64,000 bases of DNA from the NCBI RefSeq assembly GCF_000222025.1, contig NZ_AFQO01000007.1, positions 124,001-188,000 on the forward strand, written 5' to 3'. Under the pieces are notes generated by a model, which was not told where the DNA came from, did no database searches, and saw only the letters and a list, made by a program, of their open reading frames with translations. This document shows positions 1 through 10,092 of the stretch, piece after piece. The stretch's first letter is position 1. The number at the start of each line of letters is the position of its first letter. Source of the stretch: Haemophilus haemolyticus M19501. Lineage in GTDB: Bacteria > Pseudomonadota > Gammaproteobacteria > Enterobacterales > Pasteurellaceae. Made by a program: the position numbers and the translations under genes.

Positions 1-309
1 AGCAAGTTCCGTTACGCCGCTTTGATCGAGTTTACGTCCTTGTGGAGAAAGGTAAATCACCTTTGCGCCTTCTCCTGCCGCTGCTTTCGCAGCATGAATT
101 GCATCCCGTAAAGGTTGCACCATCATCAGCATTCCAGGACCACCACCATAAGGACGGTCATCCACGGTTTTATGCTTGTCGAATGTAAAATCTCTTGGAT
201 TCCAATATTCTATTTGCAGAAGATTATGTTTTACGGCTCTACCTGTAACCCCAAATTCCGTAATCGCTTTAAACATTTCGGGGAATAATGAAATCACCCC
301 TATCCACAT
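1..309 (-). CDS. trmD: tRNA (guanine-37-N1)-methyltransferase, N-terminal part only
   Basis: The gene starts at 309 and runs off the left edge, so only the first 103 codons are present. TrmD uses SAM to methylate G37 next to the anticodon and prevents +1 frameshifting. The N-terminus [13 protein letters not shown] is typical of the family. The segments [11 protein letters not shown] and [13 protein letters not shown] are the SPOUT-fold SAM-binding and trefoil-knot motifs. An AGG lies about 8 nt before the ATG. It follows rimM by 37 nt on the same strand, in the conserved rpsP-rimM-trmD order. The rplS gene would normally follow outside the window. Confidence 0.97.
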   Translation of the reverse strand, partial: MWIGVISLFPEMFKAITEFGVTGRAVKHNLLQIEYWNPRDFTFDKHKTVDDRPYGGGPGMLMMVQPLRDAIHAAKAAAGEGAKVIYLSPQGRKLDQSGVTELA

Positions 310-346
310 AAAAAGCCTACTACATTACGTTTGTGCATACTTGAGA

Positions 347-874
347 TTAGAAACCAGCGTCCCAATCCACTTCAATAGTTTTCGTGGTGAGATCGACTCT
401 TTTAACTACTTGTTCATACAAAAACGGAATTAACCGCTCTTGTTTTCCAAAAGCATCTTTGGTATTAGCTTTCACCACTAGCACATCATTAGAACCGGTT
501 TCCATCATCTCTGTTACAGTTCCCATTGTATAACCTTCTAGGTTTACGACTGAGCAACCAATTAAATCGTGCCAGTAATAATCGCCTTCTTCCAGTTCTG
601 GGAAAACAGATAAATCCACACCAATTTCAACATTTGCTAAAATTTGTGCGGCTTCACGGTCATCAACGCCTTTTAATTTAACGATGATTTCGTGATTATG
701 ATGACGCCAGTTTTCTAATTCCGTTGGCTGCCATTCACCTTTGATTTTTAAAAACCAAGGTTGATACTCAAAAATGCTTTCAGCTTGTTCTGTTGATGAA
801 TAAATACGTAACCACCCACGAATACCGTAGGTTGAGCCTAATTTGCCCACAACTTCAATACGTTGTTGTTCCAT
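347..874 (-). CDS. rimM: 16S rRNA processing / 30S maturation factor RimM
   Basis: RimM (175 residues with the start used here) assists assembly of the 30S head and binds ribosomal protein S19. The N-terminal half (about residues 1-95) is the RimM beta-barrel, opening [19 protein letters not shown]. The C-terminal half is a PRC barrel with [10 protein letters not shown] and GSNDVLVVK, ending DWDAGF. An in-frame GTG lies three codons upstream at 883, but it is inside the Shine-Dalgarno stretch GATAGGTG. The ATG at 874 is therefore the better start, 8 nt after AGG. It lies between rpsP and trmD on the minus strand and is probably cotranscribed with them. Confidence 0.96.
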   Translation of the reverse strand: MEQQRIEVVGKLGSTYGIRGWLRIYSSTEQAESIFEYQPWFLKIKGEWQPTELENWRHHNHEIIVKLKGVDDREAAQILANVEIGVDLSVFPELEEGDYYWHDLIGCSVVNLEGYTMGTVTEMMETGSNDVLVVKANTKDAFGKQERLIPFLYEQVVKRVDLTTKTIEVDWDAGF

Positions 875-918
875 ATTTTTCACCTATCTTAGTTTAAGAA
901 CTAAATCAAAAAGCGAAA

Positions 919-1164
919 TTATGCTTTTTGAGCTTCTTTTATCAAAGTTGCAACACGGTCTGAAAGTGATGCACCTTGACCAACCCAGTGGTTAACACGG
1001 TCTAGGTCGATACGAACACGTTCTGCGTTACCTTGTGCGATAGGATTGAAGAAACCTACACGCTCAATGAAACGACCGTCACGTGGTGAACGGCTGTCAG
1101 CTACTACGATTTGATAAAATGGGCGTTTTTTAGCTCCGCCACGAGATAAACGAATGGTTACCAT
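919..1164 (-). CDS. rpsP: 30S ribosomal protein S16
   Basis: Small basic protein of 81 residues, a structural component of the 30S subunit needed early in assembly. The N-terminus [20 protein letters not shown] and the motif [19 protein letters not shown] are diagnostic for bacterial S16. AGGAAGG lies just upstream of the ATG. It is the first gene of the rpsP-rimM-trmD unit, with 44 nt to rimM. A promoter is visible about 110 nt upstream of the start. Confidence 0.98.
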   Translation of the reverse strand: MVTIRLSRGGAKKRPFYQIVVADSRSPRDGRFIERVGFFNPIAQGNAERVRIDLDRVNHWVGQGASLSDRVATLIKEAQKA

Positions 1165-1271
1165 AACCTTCCTCTAAATGTTTAATTACTAAAAGAATAT
1201 TCCCAAATTCGAAAGCGATTTAAGAATATAGCTTACTTTTTTCTCTGTATATATAGACAAAAAGCCCGCGA

Positions 1272-1299
1272 ATTTTATACTTTTTGAGCAAAATTGCAA
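1272..1299 (-). promoter_or_regulatory. Probable rpsP operon promoter
   Basis: Read on the minus strand, TTGCAA (1294-1299) is followed after 16 bp by TAAAAT (1272-1277). A GC-rich discriminator (CGCGGGC) comes next, a pattern common at stringently controlled ribosomal promoters. The spacing and the discriminator are seen directly. Activity and growth-rate control are inferred. Confidence 0.5.
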
Positions 1300-1474
1300 G
1301 TTTTGGATGCGCATTCTAATAAGTACGTTATATTCTTTTGAAAAGGTAAACATTATTATTCACATGCAATTTTGTTTTACGTATAATCTAAGAAACTCTC
1401 AAGCAGTTTTAGGTCAAGTTTACGCGTTAAGCGGTATTTTATATTGATAAAATATCAGTTAAATGAGGTTTATT

Positions 1475-2254
1475 ATGAAAATCGGTTTTCATTCTGTGTT
1501 ACTTGGATTAGCGTCATGTATTGGCATTCAACAATCTGTGATAGCGAGTCCTCCCCCGTCTTCTCACCAATCAATATCAACTGAGTCCGCGGAGGCTTTA
1601 AAGCAACAATTTTCAATCGCTTTAGCTAAACAAGAAAAGCAACAAGTTTCGATTTTACAGAAAAAACTCACCGCACTTTTTTCTTTACCTCCTCAATTTC
1701 TAGATAACCAGATCCAAATAAGCGAAAAAATCCTTACTCGTATTTTTAAAACAGATAAAAATCTAACCCCTAAATTTCTTGATTACTTATACTTTGAGCC
1801 GATAAATACTGGCGATGCTAATTTAATTCAGGAAATGAAGAAAAACTTATTGGTGTCTTTTTTAGCAAATGAGCAGGCAAAAATTTATATTCGTCAAACA
1901 GATAATTCGGAGCAATTTGTTCAGGCTTTAATGGAGCGGGGAGCAAAAGCAGATCAAATTATACTATTGTCTTTGAATGCTAAAGATATATTTCAAAAAA
2001 TGATTGAACAAATGCGCCAAGATTTTCCGAACCAGACTATTTTTCCGATTACTGAAAATCGTGTCAGTTTGATTACTCCTTCTTCTGAAATTAAGCCACG
2101 CCTTGCTTTAGCAAATATGATGTTCAATCGCCAATTTAAAGGTGTGGAAGTTGATGATTTCTCGTATTTAGATCAACCTCGAGAAAATTTACAGCACAAT
2201 AATGATGCAATTCGTTACAAAACCTTTCAAGCAATGCTAGAAGGTTTAAATTAA
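1475..2254 (+). CDS. Secreted protein of unknown function
   Basis: 259 residues. I do not recognise the family. The N-terminus [17 protein letters not shown] continues to a probable signal peptidase I site after VIAS, so the protein is likely periplasmic. The mature part is rich in Gln and Lys with amphipathic helices and has no obvious catalytic motif. An ATG at 1463 is in frame, but TGAGGTTT between it and 1475 is a good ribosome binding site, so 1475 is preferred. It ends 22 nt before nadN on the same strand, so the two may be cotranscribed. A role near NAD salvage is only a guess from position. One uptake signal (1670-1678) lies inside. Confidence 0.75.
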   Translation: MKIGFHSVLLGLASCIGIQQSVIASPPPSSHQSISTESAEALKQQFSIALAKQEKQQVSILQKKLTALFSLPPQFLDNQIQISEKILTRIFKTDKNLTPKFLDYLYFEPINTGDANLIQEMKKNLLVSFLANEQAKIYIRQTDNSEQFVQALMERGAKADQIILLSLNAKDIFQKMIEQMRQDFPNQTIFPITENRVSLITPSSEIKPRLALANMMFNRQFKGVEVDDFSYLDQPRENLQHNNDAIRYKTFQAMLEGLN

Positions 2255-2276
2255 TCCCTTACCAACAGGAGTTTTT

Positions 2277-4088
2277 ATGCTTTTATCCAAAAAATCAGCC
2301 ACCTTTGCACTCAGTGCATTCGCGATGCTTTTCACTAGTGCAGCTCTTGCCAAAGAGGCACCACAAGCTCACAAAGCTGTGGAATTAAGTATTTTGCACA
2401 TCAATGATCACCATTCTTATTTAGAACCGCATGAAACACGGATTAATTTAAATGGTCAGCAAACCAAAGTGGATATTGGTGGTTTTTCTGCTGTCAATGC
2501 AAAACTTAACGAATTGCGTAAAAAATACAAAAATCCATTAGTATTGCATGCAGGCGATGCCATTACTGGTACGCTTTACTTCACGCTGTTTGGCGGTTCT
2601 GCAGATGCAGCTGTCATGAATGCTGGTAATTTCCATTATTTTACTTTAGGTAATCATGAATTTGACGCGGGTAATGAAGGGTTATTAAAACTGCTTGAAC
2701 CATTAAAAATCCCTGTGCTTTCAGCTAATGTGATTCCTGATAAAAGTTCAATTTTGTATAACAAATGGAAACCTTACGATATTTTCACAGTGGATGGAGA
2801 AAAAATTGCCATTATCGGTTTAGATACCGTGAATAAAACAGTGAATTCATCTTCACCGGGTAAGGATGTGAAGTTCTATGATGAAATTGCTACTGCACAA
2901 ATTATGGCAAATGCGCTAAAACAACAAGGTATTAATAAAATCATTTTACTTTCACATGCAGGAAGTGAAAAAAATATCGAAATTGCTCAAAAAGTAAATG
3001 ATATTGATGTGATCGTTACTGGCGATTCACATTATTTATACGGAAATGATGAATTACGTGGTTTAAAATTGCCAGTAATCTATGAATATCCACTTGAATT
3101 TAAAAATCCAAATGGCGAACCGGTATTTGTAATGGAAGGCTGGGCTTATTCTGCTGTTGTGGGTGATTTAGGTGTTAAATTCAGTCCTGAAGGTATTGCG
3201 TCTATTACTCGTAAAATTCCTCACGTGTTAATGAGTTCTCATAAACTTCAAGTGAAAAATTCGGAAGGTAAATGGGCTGAATTAGCTGGCGATGAACGTA
3301 AAAAAGCACTTGATACTTTAAAATCAATGAAAAGTATTTCACTTGATGATCACGATGCAAAAACCGATAAGCTTATTGCTAAATATAAAAGTGAAAAAGA
3401 TCGTTTAGCACAAGAAATTGTGGGCGTTATCACTGGTTCTGCAATGCCGGGTGGTTCAGCAAACCGTATCCCAAATAAAGCAGGATCTAATCCAGAAGGT
3501 TCTATTGCAACGCGTTTTATTGCAGAAACAATGTATAACGAACTCAAAACGGTGGATTTAACTATTCAAAATGCTGGCGGTGTACGCGCAGATATTTTAC
3601 CGGGCAATGTAACCTTTAACGATGCTTATACTTTCTTACCTTTCGGGAATACGTTATATACCTATAAAATGGAAGGTTCGTTAGTGAAACAAGTGCTTGA
3701 AGATGCAATGCAATTTGCTTTGGTTGATGGCTCTACAGGCGCATTCCCTTATGGTGCAGGTATTCGTTATGAAGCGAATGAAACACCAAATGCGGAAGGT
3801 AAACGTTTAGTGAGTGTTGAAGTCTTGAATAAACAAACCCAACAATGGGAACCGATTGATGATAATAAACGTTATCTCGTTGGTACTAATGCCTATGTAG
3901 CTAGCGGTAAAGATGGTTATAAAACTTTTGGTAAATTATTTAACGATCCAAAATATGAAGGCGTTGATACATACTTGCCTGATGCGGAAAGTTTCATTAA
4001 ATTTATGAAAAAACACCCGCACTTTGAGGCTTACACTTCATCAAATGTGAAATTTAATGCTTCAACTGATGCGTTACCTAAAAAATAA
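2277..4088 (+). CDS. nadN: Periplasmic NAD nucleotidase / 5'-nucleotidase NadN
   Basis: 603 residues. In H. influenzae this enzyme cleaves NAD to NMN and AMP and dephosphorylates NMN to nicotinamide riboside, the form taken up to satisfy V-factor need. A signal peptide ends near TSAALA (about residue 25). The N-terminal metallophosphoesterase domain has the dinuclear metal motifs LHINDHHS, GDAITGT, GNHEFDAGN, LLSHAG and GDSHYLYG. The C-terminal 5'-nucleotidase domain has QNAGGVRADI and FLPFGNTLY. CAGGAG precedes the ATG. A strong terminator follows at 4105-4135. The assignment to NadN rather than a generic UshA rests on overall resemblance and genus. Confidence 0.94.
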   Translation: MLLSKKSATFALSAFAMLFTSAALAKEAPQAHKAVELSILHINDHHSYLEPHETRINLNGQQTKVDIGGFSAVNAKLNELRKKYKNPLVLHAGDAITGTLYFTLFGGSADAAVMNAGNFHYFTLGNHEFDAGNEGLLKLLEPLKIPVLSANVIPDKSSILYNKWKPYDIFTVDGEKIAIIGLDTVNKTVNSSSPGKDVKFYDEIATAQIMANALKQQGINKIILLSHAGSEKNIEIAQKVNDIDVIVTGDSHYLYGNDELRGLKLPVIYEYPLEFKNPNGEPVFVMEGWAYSAVVGDLGVKFSPEGIASITRKIPHVLMSSHKLQVKNSEGKWAELAGDERKKALDTLKSMKSISLDDHDAKTDKLIAKYKSEKDRLAQEIVGVITGSAMPGGSANRIPNKAGSNPEGSIATRFIAETMYNELKTVDLTIQNAGGVRADILPGNVTFNDAYTFLPFGNTLYTYKMEGSLVKQVLEDAMQFALVDGSTGAFPYGAGIRYEANETPNAEGKRLVSVEVLNKQTQQWEPIDDNKRYLVGTNAYVASGKDGYKTFGKLFNDPKYEGVDTYLPDAESFIKFMKKHPHFEAYTSSNVKFNASTDALPKK

Positions 4089-4103
4089 AATTGAAAAATA
4101 GAC

Positions 4104-4140
4104 TAAAAATAGCGCGTATTTAACGCGCTATTTTTGTTAT
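4104..4140 (+). terminator. Rho-independent terminator after nadN
   Basis: AAAAATAGCGCG (4105-4116) pairs perfectly with CGCGCTATTTTT (4124-4135). The loop is ATTTA if the T4117-A4123 pair also forms. The right arm ends in a T run. The remaining 4141-4374 stretch before aroK holds no ORF. I see only AT-rich DNA, presumably with the aroK promoter, and an 8-bp inverted repeat GATCTTTC/GAAAGATC of unclear meaning. Confidence 0.85.
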
Positions 4141-4374
4141 AAGTTTGCTGCTTTAAGATGTTATAGATGATAGAGAATCTTGATTATTCCACACCTGAAT
4201 AGTTTCTCGTGAAAAATAAATTCCCTAGAAAGGTTGAAAAATAGGGTGGTTTATTGCGATAATCTAGACCATTTTTGGGGAGATCTTTCAAGTAGTCAAA
4301 TTTGTTTTAGGCTGTGTATTTTTGTTAGAAAGATCAATTTTTTATTTCACCTTTAATTTAATTAGAAAAGAACA

Positions 4375-4917
4375 ATGGCGGAAAAACGTAATATTTTTTT
4401 AGTGGGGCCAATGGGTGCAGGTAAAAGCACCATCGGTCGTCAATTAGCACAACAGCTTAATATGGATTTTATTGATTCCGATGCCGTGATTGAAGAGCGT
4501 ACTGGCGCGGATATTAGCTGGATTTTTGATTTGGAAGGTGAAGAAGGCTTCCGTAAGCGTGAAGAACGCATTATTAACGAGCTTACTCAAATGCAAGGCA
4601 TTGTACTTTCAACGGGTGGTGGCGCAGTGCTTTCTAAAGAGAGTCGTAATTATTTATCTGCACGCGGTATCGTGATTTATTTAGAAACAACGGTGGAAAA
4701 ACAATTCCAACGTACTCAACGTGATAAAAAACGTCCATTACTCCAAGATGCAGATAATCCTCGTCAAGTGTTGGAAGATTTAGCAAAAATTCGCAATCCG
4801 CTTTATGAAGAAATTGCGGACATCACTTTGCCAACCGATGAGCAAAATGCCAAAGTAATGGTAAATCAAATTGTTGATTTAATTGATAATATGAATGGAT
4901 TGAATGGTGCACTTTAA
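4375..4917 (+). CDS. aroK: Shikimate kinase I
   Basis: 180 residues. Phosphorylates shikimate at the 3-hydroxyl with ATP in the chorismate pathway. The P-loop GPMGAGKST is at residues 11-19. The shikimate-binding segments [10 protein letters not shown] and EEGFRKREE and the LSTGGGAVL glycine stretch (about residues 78-86) are all present. The lid arginine lies in RDKKRPLL. Length fits the family. The next gene, aroB, follows after 19 nt on the same strand, as in E. coli, so both steps of the pathway are co-expressed. Confidence 0.97.
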   Translation: MAEKRNIFLVGPMGAGKSTIGRQLAQQLNMDFIDSDAVIEERTGADISWIFDLEGEEGFRKREERIINELTQMQGIVLSTGGGAVLSKESRNYLSARGIVIYLETTVEKQFQRTQRDKKRPLLQDADNPRQVLEDLAKIRNPLYEEIADITLPTDEQNAKVMVNQIVDLIDNMNGLNGAL

Positions 4918-4933
4918 ACACACCTAAGGATAA

Positions 4934-6025
<1,092 letters not shown>

Positions 6026-6026
6026 G

Positions 6027-6887
6027 ATGTTACGTCCGAAAAAACAATCTTTAAAACCTAAGTTAAAACACCGTCCATTTTTAAAATGGGCGGGGGGGAA
6101 ATTTCGTTTAACGGACGATATAAATAAAGCCTTTCCAAACAAAAAAAACTGCTTAATTGAGCCATTTGTGGGCGCTGGAGCAGTATTTCTTAATTCTAAT
6201 TTTGAACGCTATATTTTGGCAGATATCAACCCTGATTTAATCAATCTATTCAATATTGTTAAAGAAAATGTAGAGGGTTATATCGAAGCTTGTAAGCCGA
6301 TTTTCTTCGCTGATGATGCCAATACACCCAATTATTACTATACCAAACGTCGTCAATTCAATGCTTCTACGAATCCTTTCGAACGTTCGATTATTTTTTT
6401 ATATTTGAACCGTTTTGGGTTTAACGGATTATGCCGTTATAACAGCAAAAATGAATTTAATGTGCCTTTTGGGGCTTATAAAACTCATTATTTTCCAGAA
6501 GATGAATTACGTTATTTCGCTCATAAAGCGCAAAGTGCGGTGTTTTTATGCTGTGATTTTCAAAAAACTTTTGAACTGGCAGATAAAGATTCGGTGATTT
6601 ATTGCGATCCCCCTTATGCTCCGCTACAACAAGATACTAATTTTACTGGTTATGCGGGGAATGAGTTTGGCCTAGCGCAACAACGTGCTTTGGCTGATTT
6701 AGCGAAATCTATACAAAAAGAAAAACAAATTTCGATATTGATCTCGAATCACGATACTAAATTTACGCGTGAAATTTATAATGGTGCTAAATTTAAACGG
6801 GTAAAAGTTCAACGTTCTATTAGTCAGAATTCAGAAAAACGCGTAAAAGTGAAAGAATTGATTGCGATATTTGGTGCTCGTAAATAA
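6027..6887 (+). CDS. dam: DNA adenine methylase Dam (GATC N6-adenine)
   Basis: 286 residues. Methylates adenine in GATC and so marks strands for mismatch repair and times replication. The SAM-binding motif FLKWAGGKFRL is at about residues 19-29, EPFVGAGAVF at 45-54 and the catalytic DPPY at 194-197, in the order of the alpha-class Dam enzymes. It is the last gene of aroK-aroB-dam. Codons for Ala-Gly-Gly in motif I include a run of seven G (6092-6098), unusual in this AT-rich genome and a possible slippage site. An uptake signal (6533-6541) is read as Gln-Ser-Ala-Val. Confidence 0.96.
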   Translation: MLRPKKQSLKPKLKHRPFLKWAGGKFRLTDDINKAFPNKKNCLIEPFVGAGAVFLNSNFERYILADINPDLINLFNIVKENVEGYIEACKPIFFADDANTPNYYYTKRRQFNASTNPFERSIIFLYLNRFGFNGLCRYNSKNEFNVPFGAYKTHYFPEDELRYFAHKAQSAVFLCCDFQKTFELADKDSVIYCDPPYAPLQQDTNFTGYAGNEFGLAQQRALADLAKSIQKEKQISILISNHDTKFTREIYNGAKFKRVKVQRSISQNSEKRVKVKELIAIFGARK

Positions 6888-6895
6888 TAAAAATA

Positions 6896-6921
6896 AACCG
6901 CACTTTTGTTAGTGTTCGGTT
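6896..6921. terminator. Possible convergent terminator dam / mobA made from one uptake signal
   Basis: AACCG-CACT (6896-6904) can pair with AGTG-TT-CGGTT (6911-6921) with a two-base bulge. The left arm is an exact reverse uptake signal (6897-6905); the right arm is a degraded one. It covers the mobA stop codon and lies between convergent genes. Strength is doubtful because of the bulge. Confidence 0.35.
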
Positions 6922-7499
6922 AGATGACTGTTTTTCTTTAAATCATCCAGCGTATTAAAATTCTCGAAATTTCCTTCTTTTTTTGTAAATTTTACTGAAA
7001 TCCCGCCATTTTCTTTCATAAATTGTAAAAGACGTCGTTCACCCGATGCTAAATAGTGTCGCAATTTTTCCTTTAGCTGAACAGACATCAAACAAAAAAC
7101 GGGATGTTCACGTTCCTCATCGCAAGCATAAGCAATTAAAGTGCGGTGATTTTCAACCGCACTTTTGAGTTTATCTAAAAGATTAGTTGGGAAAAAAGGT
7201 GTATCACAAGGTGTAAAAAGGATGAAGTCGCTTTTTGTTTTTTCTAGGGCTGTTAGCATGCCACTTAATGGCCCTTGAAAATCGGGCAGTTCATCGGAAA
7301 AAACAGGAAAGCCAAATTTTGCATATTCTGTTTGATTTCGGTTAGCGTTAATTGAAATCTGATGAATTTGTGGTTGCAAGCGATGAATAACATGTTGAAT
7401 TAAAGAGTGTTTACCTAAAATCTGTAATCCTTTATCTTGCCCGTCCATTCTGCGTGCTTTGCCACCAGCCAAAATTACCGCGCTTATTGTAATTGTCAT
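6909..7499 (-). CDS. mobA: Molybdenum cofactor guanylyltransferase MobA
   Basis: 196 residues. Transfers GMP from GTP to molybdopterin to make the MGD cofactor of DMSO/TMAO/nitrate/formate enzymes. The nucleotide-binding motif LAGGKARRMDGQDKGL is at residues 10-25. ELPDFQGPLSGM and the metal-binding CDTPFF follow in family order. Convergent with dam and divergent from yihD. An unusual inverted pair of uptake signals (7139-7147 and 7156-7164) lies inside the coding region and is read as HRTL...KSAV. The partner gene mobB is not adjacent but about 4.2 kb away on the other strand. Confidence 0.93.
   Translation of the reverse strand: MTITISAVILAGGKARRMDGQDKGLQILGKHSLIQHVIHRLQPQIHQISINANRNQTEYAKFGFPVFSDELPDFQGPLSGMLTALEKTKSDFILFTPCDTPFFPTNLLDKLKSAVENHRTLIAYACDEEREHPVFCLMSVQLKEKLRHYLASGERRLLQFMKENGGISVKFTKKEGNFENFNTLDDLKKNSHLTEH
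7139..7164. repeat. Inverted pair of uptake signal sequences inside mobA
   Basis: AAGTGCGGT (7139-7147) and ACCGCACTT (7156-7164) face each other across 8 bases within an open reading frame. Such pairs usually lie between genes, where they act as terminators. Here the pair must be translated and its transcript could form a hairpin within the message. Confidence 0.9.
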
Positions 7500-7563
7500 A
7501 TTTTAATCTATCGTTATTTCAAGTATCATTTGCCTATTTTTTACGATTAAAAAGGAAATAGCA

Positions 7564-7830
7564 ATGAAATGTAAGCGTTTAAATGAAGTTTTGGAACTTT
7601 TACAGCCTTATTGGTCTAAAGACCCGGATTTGAGCTTAATGGAAATTTTGCAAAAAATTGCCAATGAATCAGGTTTCCAAAAGCCATTAAATGAATTAAC
7701 TGATGAAGTGATTATTTATCAGTTAAAAATGGATGGTACCGATAAACATGAGCCAATTCCTGGTCTCAAAAAAGATTACGAAGAAGATTTTAAAACCGCA
7801 TTGCTCCGTGCTCGCGGTATCATTAAATAA
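7564..7830 (+). CDS. yihD: YihD family protein (DUF1040)
   Basis: 88 residues, acidic, mostly helical, with no signal peptide. It resembles E. coli YihD, a small conserved protein of unknown molecular function often found next to mobA and dsbA. Motifs such as [11 protein letters not shown] and [12 protein letters not shown] are typical. An AAGGAAATAGC ribosome binding site precedes the ATG. It ends 12 nt before dsbA, and E. coli keeps the same yihD-dsbA order, so the two are probably one transcript. Function remains unknown. Confidence 0.85.
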   Translation: MKCKRLNEVLELLQPYWSKDPDLSLMEILQKIANESGFQKPLNELTDEVIIYQLKMDGTDKHEPIPGLKKDYEEDFKTALLRARGIIK

Positions 7831-7842
7831 GAAGGAAAGCAA

Positions 7843-8460
7843 ATGAAAAAAGTATTACTTGCGTTAGGTTTAGGCGTCAGCACGCTTATGTCTGTAAATA
7901 GTTTTGCCGCAGATTTACAAGAGGGCAAACAATATGTTCAAGTGAGTCAACAGGCTTCACAGCAAAAAGAAGTGATTGAGTTTTTCTCATTCTACTGCCC
8001 GCATTGTTACGCCTTTGAAATGGAATACAAAATTCCACAACAAGTCGCAGATGCTTTACCAAAAGACGTGAAATTTAAACAATATCATGTGAATTTCTTA
8101 GGTCGCCAGTCTGAAAACTTAACGCGTGCTTGGGCGTTAGCAATGGCATTGGGGGCAGAAAGTAAAGTAAAGGCACCATTATTTGAAGCGGCCCAAAAGG
8201 ATGCTTTGAAATCAATGGATGATATTCGAGCTATTTTCTTATCGAATGGTATAACTGCCGAGCAATTTGATGGTGGCATTAATAGTTTTGCAGTGAATGG
8301 TTTAGTCAATAAACAAGTAAACGCCGCAGAACAATTTAAAGTACGTGGCGTACCTGATTTTTATGTCAATGGTAAATTCCGTGTAAACCCTGAAGGGTTA
8401 AATTACGATGATTTCGTGAAAGATTATGTTGAAACTGTAAAAGGTTTATTGCAAAAATAA
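7843..8460 (+). CDS. dsbA: Periplasmic thiol:disulfide oxidoreductase DsbA
   Basis: 205 residues. Introduces disulfides into secreted proteins and is re-oxidised by DsbB. Signal peptide MKKVLLALGLGVSTLMSVNS ends near FAA (residue 23). The thioredoxin-fold active site is CPHC at 52-55 (FYCPHCYAFEM). The cis-proline loop RGVPDFYVNG lies near the C-terminus with the DsbA helical insert between. GAAGGAAAG precedes the start. In Haemophilus it is needed for competence (early name por). That links it to the pil genes further along, though by function and not by position. Confidence 0.96.
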   Translation: MKKVLLALGLGVSTLMSVNSFAADLQEGKQYVQVSQQASQQKEVIEFFSFYCPHCYAFEMEYKIPQQVADALPKDVKFKQYHVNFLGRQSENLTRAWALAMALGAESKVKAPLFEAAQKDALKSMDDIRAIFLSNGITAEQFDGGINSFAVNGLVNKQVNAAEQFKVRGVPDFYVNGKFRVNPEGLNYDDFVKDYVETVKGLLQK

Positions 8461-8521
8461 CGAAAAATTGGTTTAATGCCTGCCCTATTTTGTAAATATT
8501 AACGAAAGAAGAGAGAATATT

Positions 8522-8857
8522 ATGGCTGCAAGTTTTATCGTAACGCGTCGTTTCTTTGACGACAAAAACTACCCACGTGGTTTTTCCCGTCACGGTGATT
8601 ACACAATCAAAGAATCACAGGTGCTTGAGCAATATGGCCAAGCGTTCAAAGCATTAGACTTAGGGGAACGTGAGCCAGCGACTAAAGAAGAAAAAGATTT
8701 CGTCGCTTTTTGCCGTGGTGAGCGCGCAGCAGAGACTTTCTTTGAAAAAACTTGGAATAAATATCGTACTCGTATTAACACTAAAAAACGTGTTTACACC
8801 TTATCTGGTGATGTGAGTGAAGCTGCCTCTGGCGGTGAAGATTATTCCGGCGAATAA
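8522..8857 (+). CDS. maoP: MaoP/YifE family protein (Ori macrodomain factor)
   Basis: 111 residues. Closely resembles E. coli YifE, now MaoP, which with the maoS site insulates the Ori macrodomain. Diagnostic stretches are [34 protein letters not shown] and the C-terminal KRVYTLSGD. No signal peptide or membrane segment. GAAGAGAGAA lies upstream of the ATG. It has its own terminator at 8870-8896. Whether this organism has a matching maoS site nearby cannot be told by eye. The family assignment is firm; the macrodomain role is carried over from E. coli. Confidence 0.85.
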   Translation: MAASFIVTRRFFDDKNYPRGFSRHGDYTIKESQVLEQYGQAFKALDLGEREPATKEEKDFVAFCRGERAAETFFEKTWNKYRTRINTKKRVYTLSGDVSEAASGGEDYSGE

Positions 8858-8869
8858 GAGACGTTAAAT

Positions 8870-8900
8870 AAGGCAGGCGGAAGTCTGCCTTTTGTTTTTG
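8870..8900 (+). terminator. Terminator after maoP
   Basis: AAGGCAGGC (8870-8878) pairs with GTCTGCCTT (8883-8891), with one G-T wobble. It closes a GGAA tetraloop and is followed by TTGTTTTTG. Confidence 0.8.
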
Positions 8901-9000
8901 AATAGCTTGTGAAATCACGCTTAATTCACGGCTGATAATTTTATTCTCCTATCTTTGTATGAACGATTCGTCTTCATACACCCTATGAATACTAATTTCT

Positions 9001-10092
9001 ATGCAATTACCGATTTCTCAATACACCGAACTCCTGCAAAAAAAACACGAAAAACTGACCGCACTTTTGCGCCCTTTTAACGCACCTGAAATTCAAGTTT
9101 TCGATTCACCAACTTCTCATTATCGGATGCGTACGGAGTTTCGTATTTGGCACGAGCAAGATGATTTTTACCACATTATGTTTGATCAGGCGACCAAACA
9201 ACGTTATCGCATTGATGAATTCCCTATCGCAAGCGAACTCATTAATCGCATGATGCAAACCCTGTTGCCTTTATTAAAAACGCAAGATGTATTACACAAA
9301 AAACTGTTCCAAATTGATTATCTCAGCACCCTGAGCAACAAAATCATCGTGAGCCTGTTGTATCACAAACCACTTACTGAAGAATGGGAAAGTGCAGCAA
9401 AAAATTTGAAAGAAAAATTGACCGCACTTGGCTTTGATGTGCAGCTTATCGGACGTGCCAGCAAACAAAAAATCTGCTTAGATCAAGATTATGTGGATGA
9501 GGTTTTACCTGTGAATGGCAGAAATTATGTTTATCGCCAAGTCGAGAATAGTTTTACCCAGCCAAACGCAACGGTAAACTGCAAAATGCTTGAATGGGCA
9601 ATTGATTGTACTCAAAATAGCGAAGGTGATTTATTAGAACTTTACTGCGGTAATGGTAATTTTTCTATCGCACTTGCACAAAATTTCCGTAAGGTATTAG
9701 CAACAGAAATCGCAAAACCTTCCGTAGCCGCTGCACAGTTTAATATAGCTGAAAATAAAGTCGATAATTTACAAATTATCCGTATGTCGGCAGAAGAATT
9801 TACGCAGGCTATGAATGGGGTTCGAGCCTTTAATCGCTTGAAAGGAATTGATTTAAAATCTTATGAATGTAATACCATTTTTGTCGATCCACCTCGCGCA
9901 GGGCTTGATCCTGATACAGTGAAACTTGTACAAAATTACGATCGCATTTTGTATATTTCCTGTAATCCACATACGCTGTGCGATAATCTTGTTGAACTAT
10001 CAAAAACGCACCGCATTGAAAAAGCGGCGTTATTTGACCAATTCCCTTACACTGACCACATGGAAAGCGGCGTATGGCTTATTCGCAAGTAG
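9001..10092 (+). CDS. trmA: tRNA (uracil-54-C5)-methyltransferase TrmA
   Basis: 363 residues. Makes ribothymidine at position 54 of tRNA (and methylates tmRNA) with SAM. The SAM-binding motif is [24 protein letters not shown] is motif IV, and the catalytic cysteine is Cys321 in [11 protein letters not shown]. Glu355 in HMESGVW is the proton acceptor. No obvious Shine-Dalgarno precedes the ATG. It overlaps rsmJ by 19 nt, a tight translational arrangement. Two uptake signals (9058 and 9421) are both read as Thr-Ala-Leu. Confidence 0.95.
   Translation: MQLPISQYTELLQKKHEKLTALLRPFNAPEIQVFDSPTSHYRMRTEFRIWHEQDDFYHIMFDQATKQRYRIDEFPIASELINRMMQTLLPLLKTQDVLHKKLFQIDYLSTLSNKIIVSLLYHKPLTEEWESAAKNLKEKLTALGFDVQLIGRASKQKICLDQDYVDEVLPVNGRNYVYRQVENSFTQPNATVNCKMLEWAIDCTQNSEGDLLELYCGNGNFSIALAQNFRKVLATEIAKPSVAAAQFNIAENKVDNLQIIRMSAEEFTQAMNGVRAFNRLKGIDLKSYECNTIFVDPPRAGLDPDTVKLVQNYDRILYISCNPHTLCDNLVELSKTHRIEKAALFDQFPYTDHMESGVWLIRK

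Noticed and set aside
1356-1364. Single DnaA box TTATTCACA near the rpsP promoter
   Set aside because: One isolated match is expected by chance in a window of this size.
4281-4335. Inverted repeat GATCTTTC ... GAAAGATC upstream of aroK
   Set aside because: Eight-base arms separated by nearly 40 bases in AT-rich DNA can occur by chance; no known operator matches.
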